DNA of 64,000 nucleotides from Chlorobiota bacterium (GTDB lineage: Bacteria > Bacteroidota > Ignavibacteria > OLB7), in assembly GCA_028287785.1 (NCBI GenBank), contig JAQBOZ010000021.1:20096-84095 (forward strand), read 5' to 3'. This document shows positions 7,624-16,756 of this stretch, one piece after another. A program made the translations under genes and the position numbers. Below the pieces are notes generated by a model. The model ran no database searches and was not told the origin of the DNA. It worked only from the letters and a program-made list of their open reading frames with translations. Position 1 is the stretch's first letter. Every line of letters begins with the position of its first letter.

Positions 7624-10179
7624 ATGCGCCCATTAGTAACCTTCACCGTCGCGCCCCCCCTCCCCGAAACACTGGGTCGCCTGCACGAACTCTACAGCAA
7701 CCTCTACTGGTCATGGAACCCCGATATCCGGGAATTCCTCAGGTCGATCGACCCGGAGACCTGGCACGCCGCCAACCATCACCCGCTGGAGATGATGCGC
7801 AACCTTCCGGCCGGCCGGCTTGAGGAGCGTGCAAACGATCCCGCGTTCATGGAATCGTACCGCACGGCAATCGAGACGCTCGACGGTTATCTGAACGACG
7901 GCGGCTGGTACGGGGCATCCCACGCAAACCGTCATGATTCGATCGCCTATCTCTCCGCCGAGTTCGGCCTTCACGAGTCCGTCCCCCTCTACTCCGGCGG
8001 CCTCGGCGTCCTCTCCGGCGATCACACCAAATCGGCCAGCGATCTCGGCCTCCCGTTCGTCTGCGTCGGGTTGATGTACCAGATGGGCTACTTCCGCCAG
8101 CGCCTGACGCTGGACGGAGCGCAGCTTGAAAGCTACGATATGAACGATCCCTCCACCGTCCCCCTCCGGGAGATGCTGGATGCCGCCGGGCGCCCGATCC
8201 GCATATCCGTGGACTTCCCGCGCGGCCCCGTCCATGCCCGGATCTGGCGGCTCGATGTGGGACGCGTCCCCATCTATCTTCTTGATACGAATATTTCGGA
8301 GAATGCGATTCCGGAGTATCGCGATATCGCCGATTATCTCTACGGCGGCGATCTGGAAACGCGCATCATGCAGGAGATCATGCTGGGCATCGGCGGGATG
8401 CGGGCGCTGAGGGCGCTCGGGATCGATCCCACGGTGACGCACTCCAACGAGGGACACAGCGCGTTTCTGATGCTGGAACGATCGCGGATGTTGATGACCG
8501 AGCTGGGGATGAACTTCATGGAGGCGGCGGAGCTTGCGGCATCAGGCTCCGTCTTTACCACCCATACGCCGGTCCCGGCCGGCAACGACGCGTTCCCGCT
8601 GGAGATGATCGACCGCTACTTCAGCGGCTACTGGCCGCAGCTTGGGCTGAGCCGTGATGAATTCATCTCCCTGGGGCATGCCTCCCCCGTGAAAAACACC
8701 GAGAACTTCTCGATGACCGTCCTGGCGCTGAAGCTCACCTCGAAACGCAACGGCGTCAGCCAGCTTCACGGACATGTATCGCAGTCGATGTGGAAGGAGA
8801 TCTGGAACAACCTTCCGGCATCCGAGATTCCGATCGAGGGGATCACCAACGGCGTCCATACCCTGACCTGGATCGCCGACCCGATGCGGACGCTTCTCGA
8901 CGCCCATCTCGGCACGGGGTGGACACGCGCCATCGGCGACCCGGAGACGTGGGACAGGATCGACATGATCCCCAACGCGGATCTCTGGCGGATCAAGAAC
9001 CATATGCGGACCGATCTGGTCGATTACGTCCATCGCCGCCTGGATGAGCAGCACGCCGAGTGGTACTCCCGCACCGAAACAGGTCGCCACGCCGATACCA
9101 TTCTCGATCCCTCCATCCTGACGATAGGCTTCGCGCGCCGGTTCGCCACCTACAAGCGCGCCACGCTGCTGTTCCGCGATCCCGAGCGTGCGCTCCGTCT
9201 CTTCGGCGACCGGAAGCGGCCTATCCAGCTTGTCTTCGCCGGCAAGGCGCACCCGAAGGATCTTCCCGGCAAGGAGTTCATTCAGAAGGTGATAGAGTTC
9301 ATCAGGGAGAACGAGCTGGAGAGCCGGATTGTCTTTATCGAGGACTACGACATGGGGGTGGCGCGGCAGATGACGCAGGGATGCGATGTCTGGCTGAACA
9401 CGCCACGCCGGCCGCTTGAGGCATCGGGGACCAGCGGCATGAAGGCGGCGGTGAACGGAACGCTCAACCTCTCGGTGCTGGATGGCTGGTATCCCGAGGG
9501 ATACGACGGGACCAACGGCTTCGCGATCGGCAAGGGGGAGGAATTCGCCAATCCCGAGCATCAGGATGAATTCGAATCGCGAAAGCTCTATCGCGTGCTT
9601 GAGGAGTCGCTGATCCCGATGTTCTATAATCGCTCCGAGGCGGATATCCCGCGCGAATGGATCGCCATGCAGAAACGGGCGCTCCGGACGATGGCTGGCG
9701 CGTTCAGCGCGGACCGCATGGTGACTGAATACGCAACGCGTTTCTATCTCCCCTGCTCCGACCGGTTCCAGCGCCTCCGGGCGGACGGCGGAGCGCGCGT
9801 GCGCGGGCTGATAGCCTGGAAGCGCCACATCATGGAACAGTGGAGCAACCTTCGCTTCCACGACGTGCAGACCGACGCGGCCAGCACGATGAAGATGGGG
9901 CAGCAGGTGCGGATCACCGCGCGACTCCAGCTCGGCGAAATCGCCCCGGCGGATATCCGCGTGGAAGCCTATTACGGCGAGATCAATGCCGAGGGGCTTG
10001 TGAGCAATGGCGCCACGGTGCCCCTGGCCATGACGGGGAACGACGGCGGGCTTGCGATCTATACCGGCACGATCACCCTGGCGAGCGACGGCCACGCCGG
10101 GCTTACCGTGCGGGCGCTGCCATGGCATGAGGATCTTGGAAACAGAGCGGAGATGAACACGATTACATGGGCGCTGTAG
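7624..10179 (+). CDS. glgP: Glycogen/alpha-glucan phosphorylase (GT35)
   Basis: This 851-residue enzyme releases glucose-1-phosphate from the non-reducing ends of glycogen or maltodextrin. It is of the alpha-glucan phosphorylase subtype (TIGR02094-like), with the short N-terminal domain containing YSNLYWSWNPD, the catalytic-core start VPLYSGGLGVLSGDH, and the pyridoxal-phosphate segment EASGTSGMKAAVNG. Lys607 in that segment should carry PLP. The C-terminal 100 residues are a beta-rich extension usual for this subtype. It stands alone between divergent and terminator-bounded neighbours, with no other glycogen genes nearby. A rho-independent terminator follows at 10260. Confidence 0.95.
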   Translation: MRPLVTFTVAPPLPETLGRLHELYSNLYWSWNPDIREFLRSIDPETWHAANHHPLEMMRNLPAGRLEERANDPAFMESYRTAIETLDGYLNDGGWYGASHANRHDSIAYLSAEFGLHESVPLYSGGLGVLSGDHTKSASDLGLPFVCVGLMYQMGYFRQRLTLDGAQLESYDMNDPSTVPLREMLDAAGRPIRISVDFPRGPVHARIWRLDVGRVPIYLLDTNISENAIPEYRDIADYLYGGDLETRIMQEIMLGIGGMRALRALGIDPTVTHSNEGHSAFLMLERSRMLMTELGMNFMEAAELAASGSVFTTHTPVPAGNDAFPLEMIDRYFSGYWPQLGLSRDEFISLGHASPVKNTENFSMTVLALKLTSKRNGVSQLHGHVSQSMWKEIWNNLPASEIPIEGITNGVHTLTWIADPMRTLLDAHLGTGWTRAIGDPETWDRIDMIPNADLWRIKNHMRTDLVDYVHRRLDEQHAEWYSRTETGRHADTILDPSILTIGFARRFATYKRATLLFRDPERALRLFGDRKRPIQLVFAGKAHPKDLPGKEFIQKVIEFIRENELESRIVFIEDYDMGVARQMTQGCDVWLNTPRRPLEASGTSGMKAAVNGTLNLSVLDGWYPEGYDGTNGFAIGKGEEFANPEHQDEFESRKLYRVLEESLIPMFYNRSEADIPREWIAMQKRALRTMAGAFSADRMVTEYATRFYLPCSDRFQRLRADGGARVRGLIAWKRHIMEQWSNLRFHDVQTDAASTMKMGQQVRITARLQLGEIAPADIRVEAYYGEINAEGLVSNGATVPLAMTGNDGGLAIYTGTITLASDGHAGLTVRALPWHEDLGNRAEMNTITWAL

Positions 10180-10259
10180 GATTGCGGTGATGCCGCGCAT
10201 GGCGGCTCTTCCGAATTCATCGGAAAGAGTTCACATGTGTTCATGATGATGTTCAACGG

Positions 10260-10290
10260 AAGGATGCTCGTATCGGGCATCCTTTTTTTA
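10260..10290 (+). terminator. Rho-independent terminator after glgP
   Basis: AAGGATGC pairs with GCATCCTT (10260-10267 with 10277-10284) around a 9-base loop and runs into seven T residues. This is a textbook intrinsic terminator 80 bp past the glgP stop. Confidence 0.9.
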
Positions 10291-10607
10291 TGGAGAAAGC
10301 GCGCCGGTCCAGGCCCGCCACCGCCCCACAATCCCGTGCCACGTAACACAAAATCACCTCCCCGACCCCCTCCTTAACAATTCGGTAACACTGCGGTAAC
10401 ATGGTCATAATACGCCGCCGATAAGTTTGCACGCATTGAATCGCACGGCGGAACAAACCGCCAGACGCATTCAGATATCCCCCAATTCCACCGGCGCGAG
10501 CGGGTTCAGCCCAACCGGCCCGCCGGATACCGGAATCGCAACAACAGATGTACTTCCCGTTCGCGCGGAGTTCGCGAACTCATTCACGTAAAATCTCTAA
10601 GGAACGT
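10291..10607. other. Non-coding control region of the phosphate locus
   Basis: There is no gene between the glgP terminator and the porin start. The stretch holds the three-repeat PHO-like box (10374-10401), a CATAAT-like -10 candidate just downstream (10406-10411), and a leader of almost 200 bases ending in AAGGA before the porin ATG. An isolated GTAACA at 10343 is out of phase with the repeats. Confidence 0.6.
10374..10401 (+). promoter_or_regulatory. PHO box: three 11-bp direct repeats
   Basis: The site reads TTAACA-N5-GTAACA-N5-GTAACA, with repeat starts at 10374, 10385 and 10396, an exact 11-bp period. The last two repeats are CGGTAACA. This matches the layout of PhoP/PhoB boxes (TTAACA-like hexamers one helical turn apart, as in Bacillus and cyanobacteria). 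The next genes are a phosphate-porin-like protein and pst, so a response regulator of phosphate starvation probably binds here. No phoB/phoR gene is in the window. Confidence 0.7.
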
Positions 10608-12032
10608 ATGAACCGATCAGCTATGGTTCTGCTCGCGGCCCTTGTGCTCGGCAGCGGTGTCGCCCACGCTCAGACGGACAATCAGCCCGCCCAGGATGGA
10701 ACAACGGCACAGACCGCGCCGACTCCCGAGGAGCTGAAGGACGCGATGGACGGTATGGGCGATCGTGTTACCACGCTCGAAACCGACGTTGACAAGCTGA
10801 AGTCGCTCAAAATCTCCGGCTACGTCCAGGCCGACTGGCAGCACTACGACCAGTCGTCGAACCAGGGCCGCGTCGTCCCAGGCTATGTGGCTCCAACGAA
10901 CGCAAACGGCACCAACGTCGCCACGTTTCCCGCCAAGAACCTCTTTACGGTCCGTCGTGGTCGCGTGAAGATTCAGAGCAAGCTTGGCGACTGGATGAAC
11001 GCCGTGATCCAGCCGGACATCACCGAGAACGGGTTCGCGCTGAAAGAGGCATACGTGGAGCTTGCCCCATTCTCCAGCCCCGTGCTGATGATCACCGCCG
11101 GATCGCAGAACAGGCCCAACTACGAGGTGGAGGTCTCTTCATCGGCGCTCGAGGCGCTGGAGCGCTCGCAGGTCACCAAGGCGTTCTATCCGAATGAATA
11201 TGATCTGGGCCTCCAGCTCAGCACCCGCTACGAGCTGTTCGACGGCTTTGATCCGAAGCTCCAGGTTGGCCTCTTCAACGGCAACGGCCCATCGCCGGAG
11301 ACCGATTCCTACAAGGATATCATCACCCGCCTCACCTTCCCGATCCCCTTCGGCTCGGAGTCGCCGGTGCAGGCCGATCTGGGCGCATCGTTCTACTACG
11401 GCGGCGTTCCGCAGCTCGGCGATTCGGTGAAGAAGACGGTTGGCGAGACGACTGTCAACGTGGCGAACGACGCCACCGGCAGCCTGGCCGGCTTCGGCAA
11501 CAAGGAGAACTTCAACATCGAGGCGCAGATCTTCCTGGACATCCTGCCGATCGGCGGAACGATCATCAAGGGTGAGTTCATGACCGGACGCCGCCCGACG
11601 CTCAACACCGTTGCAACATCGGCCACGGTCGGGACCAGGAAGGACTCGCTTGGCAAGGATATCGTCAGCATCACGCCGGGAACGTCGGCGGGCAACCTTC
11701 AGATCCGCAACCAGTCCGGCTTCTACGCCTACTTCATCCAGAACGTCGCCTCCGATCTCCAGATCGTTGCCCGCTACGACATGTTCGACCGGAACACGGA
11801 TCTGGCCGGCACGCAGGTGACAAGCGCGGGCGACGCGGCCTCGTCGGTGCTGGGAGTCGGCGCGAACTACTTCTTCGGGAACATGCGGTTCTCGGTGCTG
11901 TATGAGATGCCGACATTCGCGGCGAACGAGAACATCCAGACCGACCCCGCCACCAAGAAGCCGGGCGATGACTATCGCACGATGGATCTGAAGGACAACA
12001 AGACCACGATCCGCCTTCAGTACAAATTCTAG
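10608..12032 (+). CDS. Outer-membrane porin, OprP/OprO-like (phosphate-selective porin family)
   Basis: The mature protein starts after a signal peptide (MNRSAMVLLAALVLGSGVAHA, cleavage near 21-22). A short coiled-coil follows (LKDAMDGMGDRVTTLETDVDKLKSL), and then a porin beta-barrel begins with LKISGYVQADWQ. The protein ends in Phe (LQYKF), the usual outer-membrane sorting residue. It totals 474 residues. The family (Porin_O_P) includes phosphate-selective channels. The PHO-like box upstream and pstS 176 bp downstream support phosphate uptake. The ATG at 10608 is chosen over an upstream in-frame start because of the signal peptide and the AAGGA site. Selectivity is inferred from context. Confidence 0.88.
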   Translation: MNRSAMVLLAALVLGSGVAHAQTDNQPAQDGTTAQTAPTPEELKDAMDGMGDRVTTLETDVDKLKSLKISGYVQADWQHYDQSSNQGRVVPGYVAPTNANGTNVATFPAKNLFTVRRGRVKIQSKLGDWMNAVIQPDITENGFALKEAYVELAPFSSPVLMITAGSQNRPNYEVEVSSSALEALERSQVTKAFYPNEYDLGLQLSTRYELFDGFDPKLQVGLFNGNGPSPETDSYKDIITRLTFPIPFGSESPVQADLGASFYYGGVPQLGDSVKKTVGETTVNVANDATGSLAGFGNKENFNIEAQIFLDILPIGGTIIKGEFMTGRRPTLNTVATSATVGTRKDSLGKDIVSITPGTSAGNLQIRNQSGFYAYFIQNVASDLQIVARYDMFDRNTDLAGTQVTSAGDAASSVLGVGANYFFGNMRFSVLYEMPTFAANENIQTDPATKKPGDDYRTMDLKDNKTTIRLQYKF

Positions 12033-12039
12033 AGAATAG

Positions 12040-12165
12040 TGTACGGGCGGATCTTCTGTACGGGCGGGGGGAAGTACAGGCGAGGGGGGGGTACGGGCGG
12101 GTTTCAAACCCGCCCCGATCTGATCTGCTCTGATCTGATCCGCTCTGATCCGCACCGATCCGATC
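12040..12165. repeat. Degenerate tandem repeats with a GGGCGGGTTT palindrome
   Basis: Three copies of GTACGGGCGG start at about 12040, 12058 and 12091. The last runs into a palindrome of arms GGGCGGGTTT and AAACCCGCCC at 12095-12115. From 12116 to 12165 the sequence is a 5- to 10-base repeat built on CTGATC/CCGATC. The block fills most of the gap between the porin and pstS and may act as an mRNA-stabilising structure or a weak terminator. Confidence 0.75.
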
Positions 12166-12208
12166 CAGCATCGTTCTCAATACAAACCGAATCATACAAA
12201 CCAATATC

Positions 12209-13042
12209 ATGTATAAGAAAGCAATTCTCTCGATCGCCGTGCTGGTTGCAGCGGTCGCCATCTACGGCTTTATGAGCCTCGACGTGATCACCGTGAAGGG
12301 TTCCGACACGATGGTGATCCTGGCGCAGCGCTGGGCCGAAACCTATCAGTCGAAGCACCCCGGCGTGCAGATCCGCGTCTCCGGCGGCGGATCGGGAACG
12401 GGCATCTCCGCGCTGATCAACGGATCGACCGATATCTGCGACGCATCCCGCTCGATGACCGCGGCCGAGAAGAACTCCCTGAAGCAGCGGTTCGGCTCCC
12501 CCGGCGTGGAAGTCCGCGCGGCGCGCGATGGCGTCACCATCTACCTCAACCCGTCGAACCCGGTGAAGCAGCTCTCGATGAATCAGCTCAAGGGGATCTT
12601 TACCGGACAGATCACCAACTGGAATCAGGTTGGTGGCCGCGCCGGCCGGATCATCCTCTATGGTCGTGAGAACAGCTCGGGCACGTACGGATTCTTCAAG
12701 GAGCATGTGCTGAAGGGACAGGATTTCGCATCCTCCACGCAGACGCTTCCGGGAACATCGGCCATCGTCAACGCTGTGGTGAAGGACCCGAACGGCGTCG
12801 GCTACGGCGGATTCGGCTACAGCAAGGGAATCCACGTCTGCGGCGTGAGCGCAACGGACGGCGGCGCGGTCTATACGCCATCGGAGGAGACGGTCCGCAA
12901 TGGGACGTACCCGATCAGCCGGTTCCTCTATATCTATCTGAAGAACCGCCCGACCGGAGAGCTGAAGAACTACATCGACTGGATTCTCTCCGATGAGGGG
13001 CAGAAGGTGGTTCGCCAGGCCGGGTACTTCCCGATCAAATAA
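12209..13042 (+). CDS. pstS: Phosphate ABC transporter substrate-binding protein PstS
   Basis: This 277-residue periplasmic protein has an N-terminal hydrophobic signal (residues 5-22) with no clear lipobox. It carries the phosphate-binding signatures of the PBP-like family: VKGSDTM near residue 30, SGGGSGTGI near 60-70, and ENSSGTYGFF near 150. It delivers phosphate to the PstCA channel. It is downstream of the PHO box and porin, and a strong terminator separates it from pstC. That arrangement usually lets the binding protein be made in excess over the membrane parts. Confidence 0.95.
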   Translation: MYKKAILSIAVLVAAVAIYGFMSLDVITVKGSDTMVILAQRWAETYQSKHPGVQIRVSGGGSGTGISALINGSTDICDASRSMTAAEKNSLKQRFGSPGVEVRAARDGVTIYLNPSNPVKQLSMNQLKGIFTGQITNWNQVGGRAGRIILYGRENSSGTYGFFKEHVLKGQDFASSTQTLPGTSAIVNAVVKDPNGVGYGGFGYSKGIHVCGVSATDGGAVYTPSEETVRNGTYPISRFLYIYLKNRPTGELKNYIDWILSDEGQKVVRQAGYFPIK

Positions 13043-13092
13043 TCCGCCATCGGGCGCAACCGGCCTGCCGTGGGCCGGCGACGTTACGAATC

Positions 13093-13131
13093 ACAACGCG
13101 GCTCGGGGTATCTCGGGCCGCGTTGTATTTT
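13093..13131 (+). terminator. Hairpin terminator/attenuator between pstS and pstC
   Basis: ACAACGCGGC pairs with GCCGCGTTGT (13093-13102 with 13117-13126) and is followed by ATTTT. It probably ends most pstS transcripts while allowing some read-through into pstC. Confidence 0.75.
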
Positions 13132-13378
13132 CGCCCCGCCGTTGAGACAGCGGCACGCATTTCGGCCTCAGGCTTGCTGGAGAAAGAGTGCCCGGAAAGA
13201 ATCGGACGCGGCTGGACAGGGGGATACCGATCGACGCCATAGATATACGACCGACATTCCCGCGGGAATGGTTTCGTAGCTTTGAGGCACCAGCAGGGCG
13301 GGAGCCGCTGGTCCGTCGGCCGATCCCTTTCAGGGCATCCTGTCAGAAGCTCTCACTGTTCCATCTTGAAAATATTTC
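13132..13378. other. Intergenic stretch upstream of pstC
   Basis: No gene is seen between the pstS terminator and the pstC start. A 10-base-spaced pair resembling the E. coli PHO half-site (CTGTCAG and CTCTCAC at 13340-13356) is present, but the spacing is wrong by one base. Confidence 0.5.
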
Positions 13379-14764
13379 ATGCCGGACCAACAGACCCCAC
13401 CTCGTGAGCCGCTGCGCCCCGGCGCAGGCCCCGAAGGGACATCAGCGCACCTGGCGCGCCTGGAGACCCGACCCTCCTTTACCGAACGGAACAGACGGAT
13501 CGGTGAACGGATCGTTGAGGGGCTCATCTTCGGCATCGCCGGGATGTCGATCATCTTCATCTTCCTGATATTCTACTTCACGTTCCGCGAGGCCGCCCCG
13601 ATCTTCTTCGGCAGCGGAAAGACCGTGGAGACGGCCGCGGTCATGGATGACTACAGGCTCCCCGGAGAGAAGCCGGAGGCCGACACCTCCTCGGCGGCAG
13701 CCAGTGGCGATACATCGGAGGTCTACAACCCGGACAGCGGAGCGCCGCCGGCACTCCCCGGCGACAGTGCTGCGGCGCCCGCGGTGAAGAAAAAAGATGC
13801 CGCGACCGGCTCGCCGAAGGGCGATACGTCATCGGGATCGGAGGTCTACAACCCGGAATCGGGCGCGCCACCGGCGCTCCCCGCCGACAGCACCCCGGCA
13901 CCGGCATCCGCGGCCACCGCCGAGCAGACGGCAAAGACCAACGACAGCAACTCGCGCCTGATTGTCGGCAACGATTATCCGATTCTCGATCGGGAGACGC
14001 CGATCAAGCTGAGCTATCTCTATTATCACAACTGGCAGCCGAACTCCGATCACCCGCGCTACGGCATCTTCCCGATCCTGGTCGGCACGCTGAAGACCAC
14101 GCTGATCGCGCTGCTGATTGCCGCGCCGCTTTCGATTCTCGCGGCGCTCTACACCGCCTTCTTCGCACCGAAGCGGCTCCGCGAAACGCTGAAGCCGATC
14201 ATCGAGATCCTCGCCGGCTTCCCGTCGGTCGTGGTCGGCTTTTTCTGCCTGATGACTGTCGCATCGCTCGTGCAGACGCTCTTCGGCATCGACTACCGGC
14301 TGAACGCATTTGTCGGCGGTATCGGCCTGGCGCTGGCGGTGATCCCGATCATCTACACGATCTCCGATGACGCTCTCCGCGCGGTCCCCGGATCGCTCCG
14401 GGAGGCGGCGCTGGCGATCGGCGCGTCGGAATGGCAGGCGGCCTATCAGGTGATGCTTCCGGCGGCAACGCCCGGCATCTTCGCGGCACTGCTGCTGGGG
14501 CTTGGGCGCGCGTTCGGCGAGACGATGATCGCGCTGATGGCTACCGGCAACGCCGGCACGTTCAGTTGGAATTTCTTTGAGCCGGTGCGGACGTTCGCGG
14601 CCACCATCGGCGCGGAAATGGGCGAGGTGCAGCATGGCTCCCCCCATTATCAGATCCTCTTTCTGCTCGGCGTCATCCTCTTCATCTTTTCCTTTGCGAT
14701 CAACCTTGTCACGGAGTTCTACGTGAAGCAGCGGCTCATCAAAAAGTTCAGGGGGGCCGAATGA
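13379..14764 (+). CDS. pstC: Phosphate ABC transporter permease PstC with long duplicated periplasmic linker
   Basis: The 461-residue permease carries a first TM at about 47-68 and a core of five TMs from residue 230 with the coupling loop AALAIGASEWQAAYQVMLP that contacts PstB. It is about 130 residues longer than typical PstC. The extra length is an Ala/Pro/Ser/Asp-rich periplasmic segment (about 98-195) holding two near-identical 18-residue repeats, starting SEVYNPDSGAPPALP at 113 and SEVYNPESGAPPALP at 154. It pairs with PstA to form the phosphate channel. The stop overlaps the pstA start by 4 bp (ATGA), so translation is probably coupled. Confidence 0.95.
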   Translation: MPDQQTPPREPLRPGAGPEGTSAHLARLETRPSFTERNRRIGERIVEGLIFGIAGMSIIFIFLIFYFTFREAAPIFFGSGKTVETAAVMDDYRLPGEKPEADTSSAAASGDTSEVYNPDSGAPPALPGDSAAAPAVKKKDAATGSPKGDTSSGSEVYNPESGAPPALPADSTPAPASAATAEQTAKTNDSNSRLIVGNDYPILDRETPIKLSYLYYHNWQPNSDHPRYGIFPILVGTLKTTLIALLIAAPLSILAALYTAFFAPKRLRETLKPIIEILAGFPSVVVGFFCLMTVASLVQTLFGIDYRLNAFVGGIGLALAVIPIIYTISDDALRAVPGSLREAALAIGASEWQAAYQVMLPAATPGIFAALLLGLGRAFGETMIALMATGNAGTFSWNFFEPVRTFAATIGAEMGEVQHGSPHYQILFLLGVILFIFSFAINLVTEFYVKQRLIKKFRGAE

Positions 14765-15876
14765 GGGAGCATCGCAAATCGTTCATCGGCTTTCTGGCGA
14801 TGCGCCTGCCGATGCTGGCTACCCTGCTGATCATCCTGACGATCGTGCTGATCATCGGCGATTTCTTCTTCGCCGGAATCGGGCATGTGACATGGGAATT
14901 TCTCACGCAGCCCCCCAGAAACGCCAACACCGAGGGGGGAATTCTCCCGGCGATCATCGGCACGGCGGAGCTGGTGCTGCTGATGAGCCTCGCGGCCGTT
15001 CCCGTGGGGACGATCACGGCGATCTACCTTACGGAGTACGCCCGGCAGACATCGATCTTCGCGCGGATCATCCGCTTCGCGGTCAACACGCTGGCGGGCG
15101 TTCCCTCGGTGGTGTTCGGCCTCTTCGGGCTCGGCTTTTTCATCCAGACGGTGGGCGGGCAGATGGATCAGGTGCGATGGGATCAGAGGATGAAATCGCT
15201 CCACGCGGTGATTGCCGCCCCCGCCTCGCCGGTGGCCGGCAATCACATCGCAACGGTGGCGCTGGTGCAGACCTATCTTCAGAAGGCCGACAATGGCGAC
15301 TGGACGGATCAGGCAACGAAGCTGAACGGCTTTCCGCGCGGCACGGTGGCGCGGGTGAACGCCGATATCGTCGAGCGATATTTCCGCAACAGCGTCGAGC
15401 TGAACTGGGGGAAGCCGGGGCTGATATGGGCGGCGCTGACGCTGGCGCTTCTGACGCTTCCGGTGGTGATCGTCTCGGTGGAGGAATCGCTCAGAACGGT
15501 CCCGCGCGATATCCGCGAGGCCAGCCTTGCGCTTGGGGCAACGAAGCTGGAGACGATCATCAAGGTGGTGATCCCCAACTCCCTGACCGGCATCCTCACC
15601 GGATCGATCCTGGCGATCGGCCGCGGGGCCGGCGAGGTGGCGCCGATCCTCTTCACCGGCGTTGTCTACTCCGCGCAGGAAGGGCCGCACGCGCTGACCG
15701 ATCAGTTCATGCACCTTGGCTATCATCTCTATATTCTGGCAACGCAGTCCACGAACGTGGAGGCCACCCAGCCGCTGCAATATGCGACCACGCTGGTCCT
15801 CCTTGTCCTTACGCTGGCGCTGAACCTCTCGGCAATCCTTCTCCGTTCCCATATCCGCCGTCGTCAGGTGGCATAA
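14761..15876 (+). CDS. pstA: Phosphate ABC transporter permease PstA with periplasmic insertion
   Basis: The 371-residue permease has six predicted membrane segments and the EAA coupling motif REASLALGATKLETIIKVVIP. It forms the inner-membrane phosphate channel with PstC. An extra segment of about 85 residues (131-217) interrupts a loop that is short in most PstA proteins and is probably periplasmic. Together with the PstC linker it suggests an enlarged outer face of this transporter. It overlaps pstC by 4 bp and is followed after 18 bp by pstB. Confidence 0.95.
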   Translation: MREHRKSFIGFLAMRLPMLATLLIILTIVLIIGDFFFAGIGHVTWEFLTQPPRNANTEGGILPAIIGTAELVLLMSLAAVPVGTITAIYLTEYARQTSIFARIIRFAVNTLAGVPSVVFGLFGLGFFIQTVGGQMDQVRWDQRMKSLHAVIAAPASPVAGNHIATVALVQTYLQKADNGDWTDQATKLNGFPRGTVARVNADIVERYFRNSVELNWGKPGLIWAALTLALLTLPVVIVSVEESLRTVPRDIREASLALGATKLETIIKVVIPNSLTGILTGSILAIGRGAGEVAPILFTGVVYSAQEGPHALTDQFMHLGYHLYILATQSTNVEATQPLQYATTLVLLVLTLALNLSAILLRSHIRRRQVA

Positions 15877-15894
15877 CCCGGAAACAGATATCTC

Positions 15895-16665
15895 ATGGCA
15901 AAGGAAGAATATCAAACGAAAATCCGCAGCCAGGATCTCTCCCTCTTCTACGGAGAGAAACAGGCGCTTCGAAATATCTCGCTCGATATGTACGCCAACA
16001 AGGTGACCGCGTTCATCGGTCCCTCCGGCTGCGGCAAGAGCACATTTATCCGCACGCTGAACCGGATGAACGACCTGATCGCCGGCGTGAAGATCACCGG
16101 CTCGGCGTTTATCGACGGCATCGATGTCTACGGGCCGGGCATCAACGTGGTGAACCTGCGGAAGCGCGTGGGAATGGTGTTCCAGAAGTCCAACCCCTTC
16201 CCGAAGTCGATCTACGAGAACATCGCCTACGGGCCGAAGGTCAACGGCATCACGAAGAAGTCGGACCTGGATGATATCGTGGAGACAAGCCTTCGCGGCG
16301 CGGCGCTCTGGAACGAGGTGAGCGACCGGCTGCACTCCTCGGCGCTGGCGCTCTCCGGCGGCCAGCAGCAGCGCGTCTGCATTGCCAGGGCGATCGCGGT
16401 CAACCCGGAAATCCTCCTGATGGATGAGCCATGCTCGGCGCTCGACCCGATCTCCACGATGAAGATCGAGGAGCTGATCTGCGAGCTGAAGGCGAACTAC
16501 ACCATTGTCATCGTCACCCACAACATGCAGCAGGCGGCGCGCGTGAGCGATTACACCGCATTCTTCTACATCGGCGAGCTGGTGGAGTTCGGCCAGACGA
16601 AGAACATCTTCACCAAGCCGGTGAAGACGCAGACGGAGGATTATATTACCGGCCGGTTTGGGTGA
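15895..16665 (+). CDS. pstB: Phosphate ABC transporter ATP-binding protein PstB
   Basis: This is a 256-residue ABC ATPase. Walker A is GPSGCGKST (42-50), the signature is LSGGQQQR (153-160), and Walker B ([13 protein letters not shown]) is followed by the switch His in VTHNMQQA. The sequence T-L-N-R-M-N-D after Walker A is characteristic of PstB. It powers phosphate import through PstCA. It sits 18 bp after pstA in the same operon. A perfect 23-base palindrome lies between it and phoU. Confidence 0.97.
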   Translation: MAKEEYQTKIRSQDLSLFYGEKQALRNISLDMYANKVTAFIGPSGCGKSTFIRTLNRMNDLIAGVKITGSAFIDGIDVYGPGINVVNLRKRVGMVFQKSNPFPKSIYENIAYGPKVNGITKKSDLDDIVETSLRGAALWNEVSDRLHSSALALSGGQQQRVCIARAIAVNPEILLMDEPCSALDPISTMKIEELICELKANYTIVIVTHNMQQAARVSDYTAFFYIGELVEFGQTKNIFTKPVKTQTEDYITGRFG

Positions 16666-16705
16666 TCCGTGGTCGCGATAGTCGGGACGTATCGGAGCGT
16701 GTGTC

Positions 16706-16728
16706 GGGGCGGGTTTGAAACCCGCCCC
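16706..16728. repeat. Palindromic repeat, arms GGGGCGGGTTT / AAACCCGCCCC
   Basis: This is a perfect 11-base inverted repeat around a single G, between pstB and phoU. It belongs to the same family as copies at 12095-12115 and 51751-51769. It can form a very stable hairpin in RNA. No T tract follows, so it is more likely an RNA-processing or REP-like element than a terminator. Confidence 0.85.
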
Positions 16729-16756
16729 AACTGAGAACTGAACACTTCTATTATCC

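Noticed and set aside
13340..13356. E. coli-like PHO box (CTGTCAG / CTCTCAC) before pstC
   Set aside because: The half-sites are 10, not 11, bases apart and do not match the TTAACA/GTAACA form found upstream of the porin.
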